DNA of 39,196 bases, from positions 1,162-40,357 of the forward strand of contig JAHDDK010000035.1 in NCBI GenBank assembly GCA_020629375.1, written 5' to 3'. Below the pieces are notes generated by a model, which was given only the letters and a program-made list of their open reading frames with translations, had not been told where the DNA came from and ran no database searches. This stretch comes from Acidimicrobiales bacterium. Its GTDB lineage: Bacteria > Actinomycetota > Acidimicrobiia > Acidimicrobiales > SHLQ01. Shown here in pieces: positions 23,945 through 31,060 of the stretch (within the stretch, counting starts at the first letter, position 1; each line of letters starts with the position of its first letter). A program made the position numbers and the translations under genes.

Positions 23945-25260
23945 TCACGACCACTCCCTCCTCCAACGCAGCCCCACGGCGGATCGGCGTCCTCACCGCG
24001 TTCCCACCGGGTCGCAACTCGCTCAATGAGTTCGGCTGGCACTTCGTGGCGCACCTCGCGGCCAACGACGAGGTCGATGCGGTTGTCCTCCTCGCCGATG
24101 AGACCGACGCAGGCGCGCCCAAATCGCTCCCCGAACACGACCACAAGGTCGAACCTGTCGTCTGCTGGGCGTTCAACGACGTCACCAATCCCGTTCGAGT
24201 TCTTCGGGCCGTCCGCAAGGCGAAAGTCGACGTCTTGATCATCAACCTTCAGTTCGCCACGTTTGGCGACGCCCGCATCCCCGGTGGACTCGGCCTGCTG
24301 ATTCCTGCGCTCACCAAGGTGAGTGGCATCCCGACCGCCGTCGTGCTTCACAACCTCGCCGACAACGTCGACATGGAGGACGCCGGCTTCGCCTCCTCCA
24401 AACTCATGGCCAAGGCCATGAGCGCTGCCGGGCGACTACTCACTCGAGCGATCCTGCGCGCCGACTACGTCGCCCTCACCATCCCTCGCTACGTCGAGTT
24501 CCTCCGTAGCGACTACGGGGCCGACAACGCGATCCTCGCCCCGCACGGCAGCTTCGAAGAGATCGCCGAACCCCACTTCGGGATTCCCGACGGTCCGACC
24601 CGCAAGATCCTCGCGTTCGGCAAATGGGGCACGTACAAGACGGTCGACGTACTCGTCGACGCGGTACGCGAACTCATGACCCGCGGCTACGACGACCTCG
24701 AACTCGTCATTGCCGGCACCGACAGCCCCAACTCACCCGGCTACCTCGCTGGCGTAGCCGACGGATGCACCGACCTCGAAAACGTCGTCTTCACCGGCTA
24801 CGTCGAAGAGGAAGACGTCCAAGACCTCTTCACCTCCGCAGCGGTCACCGCCTTCCCCTACACCTCGACCACCGGCAGCTCCGGAGTCCTCCATCAGGCC
24901 GGCAGCTACGGCCGCGCCGCCGTCCTGCCAGCGATCGGCGACTTCGCCGAGGTCATCGAAGAAGAAGGCTTCGTCGGCCAATACTTCGAACCCGACGACG
25001 CCGCGTCGCTCGCCGACGCCCTCGCCAAACTCCTCGACGATCCGACCCTCACCGAAGAACACGGCCGTCGCAACTACCTCGCCGCCACCGGCATCCCCAT
25101 GTCCGAAGTCGTCGAATGGCACCTCCTGCACTGTGACTCGCTGATCGCTTCGCGATCAGATACTCCACGTCGCTTCGCTGGAGGGCCAGGCTCCCCACGT
25201 CGCTTCGCCGGGCGCCCAGGCTCTCCACGTCGCTTCGCGGGGCGGTTTCGACGGAAATGA
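23941..25260 (+). CDS. GT4-like glycosyltransferase with repeat-extended C-terminus
   Basis: 439-aa GT-B fold glycosyltransferase. The N-terminal half has RIGVLTAFPPGRNSLNEFGW and the C-terminal donor-binding half has KILAFGKWGTYKTVDVLVDA, VFTGYVEEEDVQDLFTSA and the TGSSGVLHQAGSYGRA segment in place of the classical GT4 EX7E region. It probably adds a sugar from a nucleotide donor to a lipid-linked or surface glycan at the cytoplasmic face. The ATG overlaps the kinase stop (ATGA), and the stop overlaps the flippase start. The last ~31 residues are three tandem copies of PRRFAGxPGS encoded by a 30-bp repeat, basic and unlike the acidic body. This tail seems to be acquired rather than part of the fold. 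Acceptor and linkage are unknown. Confidence 0.85.
   Translation: MITTTPSSNAAPRRIGVLTAFPPGRNSLNEFGWHFVAHLAANDEVDAVVLLADETDAGAPKSLPEHDHKVEPVVCWAFNDVTNPVRVLRAVRKAKVDVLIINLQFATFGDARIPGGLGLLIPALTKVSGIPTAVVLHNLADNVDMEDAGFASSKLMAKAMSAAGRLLTRAILRADYVALTIPRYVEFLRSDYGADNAILAPHGSFEEIAEPHFGIPDGPTRKILAFGKWGTYKTVDVLVDAVRELMTRGYDDLELVIAGTDSPNSPGYLAGVADGCTDLENVVFTGYVEEEDVQDLFTSAAVTAFPYTSTTGSSGVLHQAGSYGRAAVLPAIGDFAEVIEEEGFVGQYFEPDDAASLADALAKLLDDPTLTEEHGRRNYLAATGIPMSEVVEWHLLHCDSLIASRSDTPRRFAGGPGSPRRFAGRPGSPRRFAGRFRRK
25141..25159. repeat. 8-bp perfect inverted repeat inside the glycosyltransferase gene
   Basis: The sequence ctgatcgcttcgcgatcag is an 8-base stem with a ttc loop. It directly precedes the 30-bp tandem repeats, sharing their gcttcgc core. 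It lies in coding sequence, so it is not a terminator. It may mark the edge of an inserted repeat block. Confidence 0.8.
25165..25254. repeat. three tandem 30-bp repeats in coding sequence
   Basis: Units begin at 25165, 25195 and 25225, each starting with ccacgtcgcttcgc. Units 1 and 2 stay similar over most of their length; unit 3 diverges after about 17 bases. The 30-base period keeps the reading frame and encodes the ten-residue repeat PRRFAGxPGS. There are no spacers, so this is not a CRISPR array. Confidence 0.92.
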
Positions 25261-26600
25261 GTGCGACTGACGGGTCCTCACTTGCCAAGGGCGGATCGCT
25301 GCTGGCGATTGCGATGCTTGTGGCGAACGCAGGCAACTACATCCTGAACGCGCTCCTTGGGGGCTGGCTCACCCCAGCCGAGTTCGCCGACGCCAACCTC
25401 ATGGTCACGATCATGTTGTTGGTCACGGCCATCGCCATCAGCGTGCAGCTCATTGCGGCCCGGTTTGCGAGCCTGTCCGACGACGTCGCCGACACGATGA
25501 CCTCGGCGACGTGGCTCGAACGTCGCGCCCTCGCTGCCGGGCTGCTCATCGGCGTTGTCCTCGTCGCTGCCGCACCGTGGTGGCGAGACTTCTTCAACAG
25601 CGAGTCCGCCATGCCGTTCGCCGTGCTCGGCATCGGCATGCCCTTCTACCTTGCGCAAGGGGTGGGTCGAGGCGTGCTCCAAGGGCACCTGCAGTTCGGC
25701 CCATTGGCGACGACGTTCGTCGTCGAGATGATCGTCCGGCTCGGAGTCGCCGTCCCGCTTGTCGCGGCAGGCTTCGGTGTACTCGGAGCGACGGCGGGGC
25801 TCACGGCCTCGTTCGTCACGACGTGGATCCACGTCCGGATCCTCACCCGATCGGGTCGGATCGGAAGCGCCGGGATCAACACCGAGCGTCGAGCCGACAT
25901 GATCGCGTATGCCGGACCCGTCGCCCTCTTGCTCCTCGGCCAGATCATCATCAACAACGGCGACGTCCTCATCGCCAAACGATTCCTCGACCCTGACACC
26001 GCAGGGATCTACGCAGCCATCGCCCTCGTCGGACGAGCCGTCTTCTTCCTCTCATGGTCGGTCGCGACCACCCTGTTCCCGGCGTCGGCCCAACGCGACG
26101 CTGCTGGCGAGAGCAGCGACGGCCTCCTGTGGGGAGGTCTTGGCATCGTCGCCGCGCTCGGTGCCTGCTTCGCGATCGGCGGGTGGACCCTTGGCGGGGT
26201 CATCCTCGGCGAAGTCTTCGGGCCCGAGTACGCCGACGTCAGCGGCCCGCTCGGGTGGTACGCGCTCGCCACGTCGTTGTTTGCCATGGCCAACCTCATC
26301 GTCAGCCACCACCTCGCCATGGGCAGGCTCCGCGAAGCGCTCGTCCTCCTTGGCGGAGCGGTCCTGCAGACCGCACTCCTCATCGCTGGTCGCGGTTCCA
26401 TCGATTCGCTCATCACCGCCCAAGTCATCGCCATGGGGGTGCTCTTCGTTGCGGTCCTCGCCAGCTGGCGACTCAGCCCCCGCTCAGCAGCCCATCCGGT
26501 CACGTTGGTGTCTGACCCCAATGTGACCGATCCGACCTCGAATCCGGGCTCGGTCGGCCGATCGGACGAGAGCTTCGACGACGGAAGAGCAGCGGCATGA
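25257..26600 (+). CDS. MOP-superfamily polysaccharide flippase (Wzx/MATE-like)
   Basis: 447-aa polytopic membrane protein with about twelve hydrophobic helices. The opening MSATDGSSLAKGGSLLAIAM and LVANAGNYILNALLGGWLTP match the start of oligosaccharide flippases of the MOP/MVF/MATE superfamily. Internal GQIIINNGDVLIAKRFLDPD and the following GIYAAIALVGRAVFFLSWS is a well-conserved segment in this group. Such proteins move lipid-linked sugars across the membrane. It is coupled by ATGA overlaps to the GT4 gene before and the GT2 gene after. The last ~40 residues are hydrophilic, and their coding sequence includes a ctgacccca stretch (26512-26520) reminiscent of the REP heads. The cargo is presumably made by the flanking glycosyltransferases. 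Confidence 0.88.
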   Translation: MSATDGSSLAKGGSLLAIAMLVANAGNYILNALLGGWLTPAEFADANLMVTIMLLVTAIAISVQLIAARFASLSDDVADTMTSATWLERRALAAGLLIGVVLVAAAPWWRDFFNSESAMPFAVLGIGMPFYLAQGVGRGVLQGHLQFGPLATTFVVEMIVRLGVAVPLVAAGFGVLGATAGLTASFVTTWIHVRILTRSGRIGSAGINTERRADMIAYAGPVALLLLGQIIINNGDVLIAKRFLDPDTAGIYAAIALVGRAVFFLSWSVATTLFPASAQRDAAGESSDGLLWGGLGIVAALGACFAIGGWTLGGVILGEVFGPEYADVSGPLGWYALATSLFAMANLIVSHHLAMGRLREALVLLGGAVLQTALLIAGRGSIDSLITAQVIAMGVLFVAVLASWRLSPRSAAHPVTLVSDPNVTDPTSNPGSVGRSDESFDDGRAAA

Positions 26601-27430
26601 ACGACACGAACCTCGACGGGTATCGGCGGTGGGCGGCCGAACCGCTGACCGTTCCGCCGCGCTTCTCGATCGTCATTCCGGCATACAACGAGAGCTTCCG
26701 CATCGTGCCCACCATTGGCGCCATCGCAACCCACGTATCGACGCTCGGTGAACCGTGGGAGTTGATCGTCGCCGACGACGGATCAACCGACGACACGGTC
26801 GAGCTGGTCGAAGACCTCCAGCTCGCCAACTGCCAAGTGCTCGTCGCCGAGAAGAACGGCGGTAAGGGGAGCGCCGTTCGCCGGGGGATCTTCGCAAGCC
26901 GGGGCGACATCGTGCTGTTCGCCGATGCCGATCAGTCGACACCGATCGAGCACTTCGGCGATCTCCTCGCCGAGATCGAAGCCGGCCACGACGTGGTCGT
27001 CGGCTCACGGGCCGCCGACGGCGCCGACGTCGCCAACAAGTCAAAGGTCCGCGACCTCTTCAGCTGGGGTCTCAAGACGGTTCAGCGCGTTGCCTTTGCC
27101 ATCCCGGTGAGCGACACGCAATGCGGCTTCAAGATGTTCACCGCCGATGCCGCCGACCTGTTGTTCAAACGACAGGTCGTCGACGAATTCTCCTTTGACC
27201 TCGAGATCCTGTGGCTCGCTCAACGGTTCGACCTGTCAGTCGCCGAAGTTCCGGTCTCGTGGATCGACGCGCCCGGTTCGACCGTCGATGCCGTCCAAGT
27301 GGCGCGCGAGTTCGTTCGGGACATGATCGCCATCCGGCGCAACGCCCGCCGGGGCGTCTACGAGACCGACAACCACCAACGCCCGACCCCAGAGGACCCG
27401 CCGACGGCCCTACTCGACCAGGCCGCCTGA
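26597..27430 (+). CDS. GT2 glycosyltransferase, dolichyl/polyprenyl-phosphate glucosyltransferase-like
   Basis: 277-aa GT-A fold enzyme of family 2. The nucleotide-binding start is FSIVIPAYNESFRIVPTI, followed by LIVADDGSTDDTVE, KNGGKGSAVRRGI, the metal-binding motif FADADQSTP and the acceptor-side DTQCGFKMF. GGKGxAVRxG with DxDxSTP is characteristic of the ALG5/DPG-like branch that glucosylates (or mannosylates) polyprenyl phosphate. There is no obvious transmembrane helix, unlike most ALG5 proteins. The ATG overlaps the flippase stop by four bases. A 15-base gap separates it from the STAS gene. Its product, a lipid-phosphate sugar, could feed a membrane GT-C enzyme such as the protein encoded at 17627-20815; this link is inference. 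Confidence 0.9.
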   Translation: MNDTNLDGYRRWAAEPLTVPPRFSIVIPAYNESFRIVPTIGAIATHVSTLGEPWELIVADDGSTDDTVELVEDLQLANCQVLVAEKNGGKGSAVRRGIFASRGDIVLFADADQSTPIEHFGDLLAEIEAGHDVVVGSRAADGADVANKSKVRDLFSWGLKTVQRVAFAIPVSDTQCGFKMFTADAADLLFKRQVVDEFSFDLEILWLAQRFDLSVAEVPVSWIDAPGSTVDAVQVAREFVRDMIAIRRNARRGVYETDNHQRPTPEDPPTALLDQAA

Positions 27431-27445
27431 CGAGGAGCAACAACC

Positions 27446-27730
27446 ATGCAGATCACCACCGACGGCTCGACCCTCACCCTCGACGGCCGGTTCGACGCAC
27501 ACGTCGCCGACGACTTCCGGACCGCGGTCGAGGCATGCGCGCCGCAAGGCGACATCGACGTCGACCTCGCGTCGGTCGACTTCATCGACTCCACCGCGCT
27601 TGCCGAACTCGTCCGAGCCATGAAGCACTGTCGCGAACGCGGCGCCGATCTCATCCTCACGTCGCTGTCGAACCCCGTCCGAGTCATCCTCGAGCTCACC
27701 CGCCTCGACCAGGCTCTCACCATTCGATGA
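27446..27730 (+). CDS. STAS-domain anti-sigma factor antagonist (first)
   Basis: 94-aa single STAS domain of the SpoIIAA/RsbV type. The phosphorylation motif is FIDSTAL with Ser49 as the predicted target of the cognate HATPase kinase. A strong GAGGAG lies ten bases before the ATG. It is followed by a PP2C phosphatase (ATGA overlap) and a HATPase protein, forming a partner-switching set. In this system the unphosphorylated form binds the kinase and frees its other client. No sigma factor gene is in the window, so the output may be another protein. Confidence 0.92.
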   Translation: MQITTDGSTLTLDGRFDAHVADDFRTAVEACAPQGDIDVDLASVDFIDSTALAELVRAMKHCRERGADLILTSLSNPVRVILELTRLDQALTIR

Positions 27731-28881
27731 CCGCTCCGACGGTCGATCCGACAGCGAGCCTCACCGCTGCGCTCGTCGAGACCAACGACCAGTTGCTCGC
27801 CATGTACGAGCTGGTGACCCTCTCGACCGACTCGTTGGACGAGACCGAGGTGATCGCCACGTTGTTGCGGCGAGCCGCCGAGGTGGCCCGAGTCGACGGC
27901 CTTGTGCTGCACACCGAACCGCCTCACCGTCACGGTCTGGACGACGGGAACGAGCTCATCGTGCGGGTGCCGGGGACCGAATCCGACCAGACGGTCGAGC
28001 TGTCGGCTCGTCGACGCAACGGCGAGTTCGGTACGGGTGACACCAAGCTCCTCACCGCCGTAGCCACCATGGCCGTGTCGGCGATTCGCACGGCACGCCT
28101 CCACCGAGACGGCATCGCCCAAGCCGTTGTCCGGAACGATCACGCCACCGCGTCGATACTCGCACAGGACGCTCTACCCGCGGTTGCGCCGTCGATCGAC
28201 GGCCTCCGTCTGGCGGCCCGATCGATCCCTGCCCGATCGGCCGGCGGAGATCTGTACGCCTGGCACGACGACACCAATGCGTTCCGACTCGTCGTCGGTG
28301 ATGTGTCTGGCAAGGGGCTTCCCGCGGCGATCATGATGACCAACGTGGTCGCAGCGGCCAACGCCCGGTTCGCTGACCTCAATGGCGCAGCCGACCCGAG
28401 CGAGGCGAGCACTCTGCTGCACCAACTGGACAACTGGCTCGGCGAGCGACTGTCGGCTGCGGCTCGATTCGTCACCCTCGTGTCGATCACGATCGACCCG
28501 GCGACGGGTCGGGCCGGCGTCGCCAACGCCGGCCACAGCCCGGTCTTCGTGGTCCGGCGTACCGGCGCAGTCGAACCCATCCCTCCGGTGTCCCCGCCGA
28601 TCGGGGTGCTGCCAATCGACGATGCCGGTGCACTCGAGGTCGAGCTCGCGGTCGGCGATCGAATCGTGGTGGGCTCCGACGGTCTGACCGAACAAGAATC
28701 ACCAACGGGAGAGTTCTTTGGCGACGAGCGGCTTGTGTCGACGCTGATCTCCACGCCGGGCGCAACGAGCGGGATCGAAGCCGTTCTGGATGCGGTCGAG
28801 CGGCACGGTGCTGACGCCGAACAAAGTGACGATCGCACCATCGTGATCATCGAACGGACCGAACGGGGGTCGGCATGCTGA
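27727..28881 (+). CDS. PP2C-type serine phosphatase (RsbU/SpoIIE-like)
   Basis: 384-aa phosphatase expected to dephosphorylate STAS proteins. Residues about 20-125 form a degenerate GAF-like input domain (TEVIATLLRRAAEVARVDGLV to LLTAVATMAVSAIRTARL). The PP2C/SpoIIE catalytic domain follows (about 150-380), with metal-binding Asp175 in SAGGDLYAW, Asp192 in VGDVSGKGLPA, GSDGLTEQ and the final DDRTIVIIE. No TM is seen. The ATG overlaps the STAS stop (ATGA), and the 3' end overlaps the HATPase gene by seven bases. The unmatched GAF-like domain could sense a small ligand or bind a partner. Confidence 0.92.
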   Translation: MTAPTVDPTASLTAALVETNDQLLAMYELVTLSTDSLDETEVIATLLRRAAEVARVDGLVLHTEPPHRHGLDDGNELIVRVPGTESDQTVELSARRRNGEFGTGDTKLLTAVATMAVSAIRTARLHRDGIAQAVVRNDHATASILAQDALPAVAPSIDGLRLAARSIPARSAGGDLYAWHDDTNAFRLVVGDVSGKGLPAAIMMTNVVAAANARFADLNGAADPSEASTLLHQLDNWLGERLSAAARFVTLVSITIDPATGRAGVANAGHSPVFVVRRTGAVEPIPPVSPPIGVLPIDDAGALEVELAVGDRIVVGSDGLTEQESPTGEFFGDERLVSTLISTPGATSGIEAVLDAVERHGADAEQSDDRTIVIIERTERGSAC

Positions 28882-29252
28882 CCGTCGATGCAACGTACGA
28901 AGCGGTCCGAGCCCTGGGGCCGTGGCTCCGCGAGTTTCTCGACGCAGATGAGGTTGGGTCGATCGAGCTCGCCGTCCACGAGGTGGCCACCAACGCCATC
29001 GACCACGCCGAAGCGTCGACGGTGCAATTCGACCTCTGTCGCTCTGGAGGCCAGGTCGTCGTGAGTGTCGCCGACGATGGACGGCCTGCGCATCCAACAG
29101 ATGTCGAGGTGAATGAGCCCGATACGCCTCAGGTTCGTGGCTACGGACTCATGATCGTCGAACAGCTGGCGGAATCGGTCAGCTATCGACGCGACGGTGC
29201 ACGCAACGTCTGGACGTTGACCTTCGCAACGGCGACATCGCGCTCAACCTGA
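28875..29252 (+). CDS. HATPase anti-sigma-type serine kinase (RsbW/SpoIIAB-like)
   Basis: 125-aa single GHKL ATPase domain. N-box HEVATNAIDHA with Asn40, G1-like SVADDGRPAHP, and the closing VRGYGLMIVEQL. Proteins of this type phosphorylate a STAS antagonist and sequester a sigma factor or other client. The ATG lies seven bases inside the phosphatase gene. It sits between two STAS genes, either of which may be its substrate. It lacks an extra domain, and no sigma factor is adjacent. Confidence 0.9.
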   Translation: MLTVDATYEAVRALGPWLREFLDADEVGSIELAVHEVATNAIDHAEASTVQFDLCRSGGQVVVSVADDGRPAHPTDVEVNEPDTPQVRGYGLMIVEQLAESVSYRRDGARNVWTLTFATATSRST

Positions 29253-29278
29253 CCCTCCGAGGCGCCGATCTCTTCAGG

Positions 29279-29617
29279 GTGAGTACGACCAGCGAGTTCC
29301 ACACCGTCGAGATCGCCACGATCACCTGCACTGGTCGACTCGACGCGCTCGAAGCAGCCCCGATGCGCGAAACGGTCGCGTCGCACCTCGATGCTGGCGC
29401 CAACCGGCTCGTTGTGGACTTGTCGGACGTCGAGTTCGTCGATTCTGCGGGCCTTGCGGCACTGGTTCGCGGTATGAAGGACGCCCGTTCGGTTGGAGGC
29501 GATCTCCGACTTGTGTCGCCCAAGAACCCCGACGCTATGCGCGTGTTCGAACTGACCAAGTTCGACAGTGTTTTCGACATGTTCGACGATGCCGTCGTTG
29601 CCCGAGGGTCGTGGTGA
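29279..29617 (+). CDS. STAS-domain anti-sigma factor antagonist (second)
   Basis: 112-aa STAS protein, a paralogue of the one at 27446 with low overall identity. The motif VEFVDSAGLAALVRGMKD carries the predicted phosphorylation site Ser56. GTG 29279 is the chosen start, 26 bases after the HATPase stop; aagg is not evident upstream, so the start is less certain. The receiver gene begins four bases after its stop. Two antagonists for one kinase suggest branching or alternative partners. Confidence 0.9.
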   Translation: MSTTSEFHTVEIATITCTGRLDALEAAPMRETVASHLDAGANRLVVDLSDVEFVDSAGLAALVRGMKDARSVGGDLRLVSPKNPDAMRVFELTKFDSVFDMFDDAVVARGSW

Positions 29618-29621
29618 TCCG

Positions 29622-30011
29622 GTGATTCGCAACGGAACGGCGCTGGTCGTCGACGACGATGTGGTGTCCCGGATGCTCATCGAGCACATGCTGGGCCTCC
29701 AAGGTCTGGACGTCGTTGCGGCCGACTCGGTCGACGCGGCGCTCGCGCAACTCGAAGACGCATCCATCGAGATCGTTATCTGCGATCTCCAGATGCCCGA
29801 ACGATCCGGTCTCGATCTGCTCGAAGCGCTCGGGGACGATCGACCGGCCTTCGTGCTCCTCACCGGAACGAGCGAGCGAGCCGGGATCGACGACGACCGA
29901 GCGGACGGCGTTGATGCGTTCCTTACCAAGCCGGTCTCGACCACCGACCTTGCCGAGGCGGTCGCATCGCTGCTCGACCCGCCGTCCTCAGCGATCGCCG
30001 ACGCTGCCTGA
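29622..30011 (+). CDS. stand-alone response-regulator receiver domain
   Basis: 129-aa CheY-like receiver with no output domain. Acidic pocket DDD (11-13), phospho-acceptor Asp55 in VICDLQMPERSG, Thr81 in LLTGTSE and Lys103 in FLTKP. GTG 29622 is preferred because it places the first beta strand (GTALVVDDD) at the usual distance; ATG 29568 or 29589 would overlap the STAS gene. It is the natural recipient for phosphate from the HPt domain of the hybrid kinase or from the H-NOX-associated kinase, and would act by protein binding. It is the last gene of the signalling cluster. Confidence 0.88.
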   Translation: MIRNGTALVVDDDVVSRMLIEHMLGLQGLDVVAADSVDAALAQLEDASIEIVICDLQMPERSGLDLLEALGDDRPAFVLLTGTSERAGIDDDRADGVDAFLTKPVSTTDLAEAVASLLDPPSSAIADAA

Positions 30012-30080
30012 GCCTCTCCCGCTAGCCCCGATCCCGATTCCGGTTTTCCCACCGCGGGGTCGCGTGGGCATGCTGTTCGG

Positions 30081-31034
30081 GTGGAGTCTGGCCCCGACGA
30101 GCCTCGACCAGAGGCGTCAACCCGATTCGAGCGATTCGAACGCGAGCAATGGGCGGCCCTGCGGGCATCGACGCCAATGACGTTGACCGAAGCCGACGTC
30201 GAACATCTCCGCGGCATCAACGAACATCTCGACCTCGATGAGGTGGAGACGATCTACCTTCCGCTCTCTCGCCTCCTCAACCTCCACGTGCAGGCCACTC
30301 AGGGCCTTGCCCGGGTGACCGACACCTTCCTTGGTACGCCGCCTGCGCCGGTGCCGTATGTGATCGGCATCGGCGGTTCGGTAGCTGTCGGCAAGAGCAC
30401 CTCGGCCCGTGTGCTCCAGCAGCTGTTGTCGGCCTGGCCCGAACATCCCCGGGTCGAGCTGATCACGACCGATGGCTTCCTCTACCCGAACGCCGAGCTC
30501 GAACGACGAGGCTTGATGGGGCGCAAGGGCTTCCCCGAGAGTTACGACACCGCCGCCCTCATCGAGGTGCTCCGCCAAGTGAAGTCCGGAGTCCGCAACG
30601 TCACGGCCCCGGTCTACTCCCACCTCACCTACGACATCGTTCCCGACGATCAGGTGGTTGTCGACCAACCGCACATCGTCATCGTCGAAGGTCTCAATGT
30701 CCTCCAAGGCAATCCGGGGTTCGGGCAGCTCTTCGTGTCGGATTTCTTCGACTTCTCCATCTACGTCGACGCCGACGAGACGCTCATCAAGTCGTGGTAC
30801 GTCGATCGGTTCTTGACGCTCCGCGAGACCGTCTTCCAAGACCCCGACTCGTACTTCTCGCACTACGCGACGCTCGACGAAGACGCCGCGGCCAAGACCG
30901 CGATCGGTATCTGGGACATGATCAACGGGCCGAACCTCGAGCAGAACATCCTGCCGAGCCGCGATCGCGCCCGATGCATCCTGACCAAGGGCGCCGATCA
31001 TCAAATCGCCCGAGTCGACCTCCGAAAGAGCTGA
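30081..31034 (+). CDS. coaA: type I pantothenate kinase
   Basis: 317-aa cytoplasmic kinase that phosphorylates pantothenate in the first step of coenzyme A synthesis. P-loop [17 protein letters not shown], then [31 protein letters not shown] and IVEGLNVLQ, all hallmarks of bacterial CoaA. The length matches the family. GTG 30081 gives the usual short N-terminus before FERFEREQW. The preceding 69 bases (30012-30080) hold no gene and only a weak hairpin (30048-30068). It stands as a housekeeping gene next to the CoA-using ligase and acyltransferase downstream, which may be coincidence. Confidence 0.96.
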   Translation: MESGPDEPRPEASTRFERFEREQWAALRASTPMTLTEADVEHLRGINEHLDLDEVETIYLPLSRLLNLHVQATQGLARVTDTFLGTPPAPVPYVIGIGGSVAVGKSTSARVLQQLLSAWPEHPRVELITTDGFLYPNAELERRGLMGRKGFPESYDTAALIEVLRQVKSGVRNVTAPVYSHLTYDIVPDDQVVVDQPHIVIVEGLNVLQGNPGFGQLFVSDFFDFSIYVDADETLIKSWYVDRFLTLRETVFQDPDSYFSHYATLDEDAAAKTAIGIWDMINGPNLEQNILPSRDRARCILTKGADHQIARVDLRKS

Positions 31035-31060
31035 CCGGGGCACGACCAAAGGGGAACTCG

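Noticed and set aside
25165..25254. CRISPR array
   Set aside because: Repeats are contiguous without spacers and lie in a coding frame.
26503..26521. REP-like ctgacccca in the flippase C-terminal tail
   Set aside because: The match to the element arms is short and lacks the inverted partner; kept only as a remark in the flippase entry.
30048..30068. Possible terminator hairpin cccaccgcggggtcgcgtggg
   Set aside because: The stem has a bulge and is not followed by a T tract; tttt precedes it instead.
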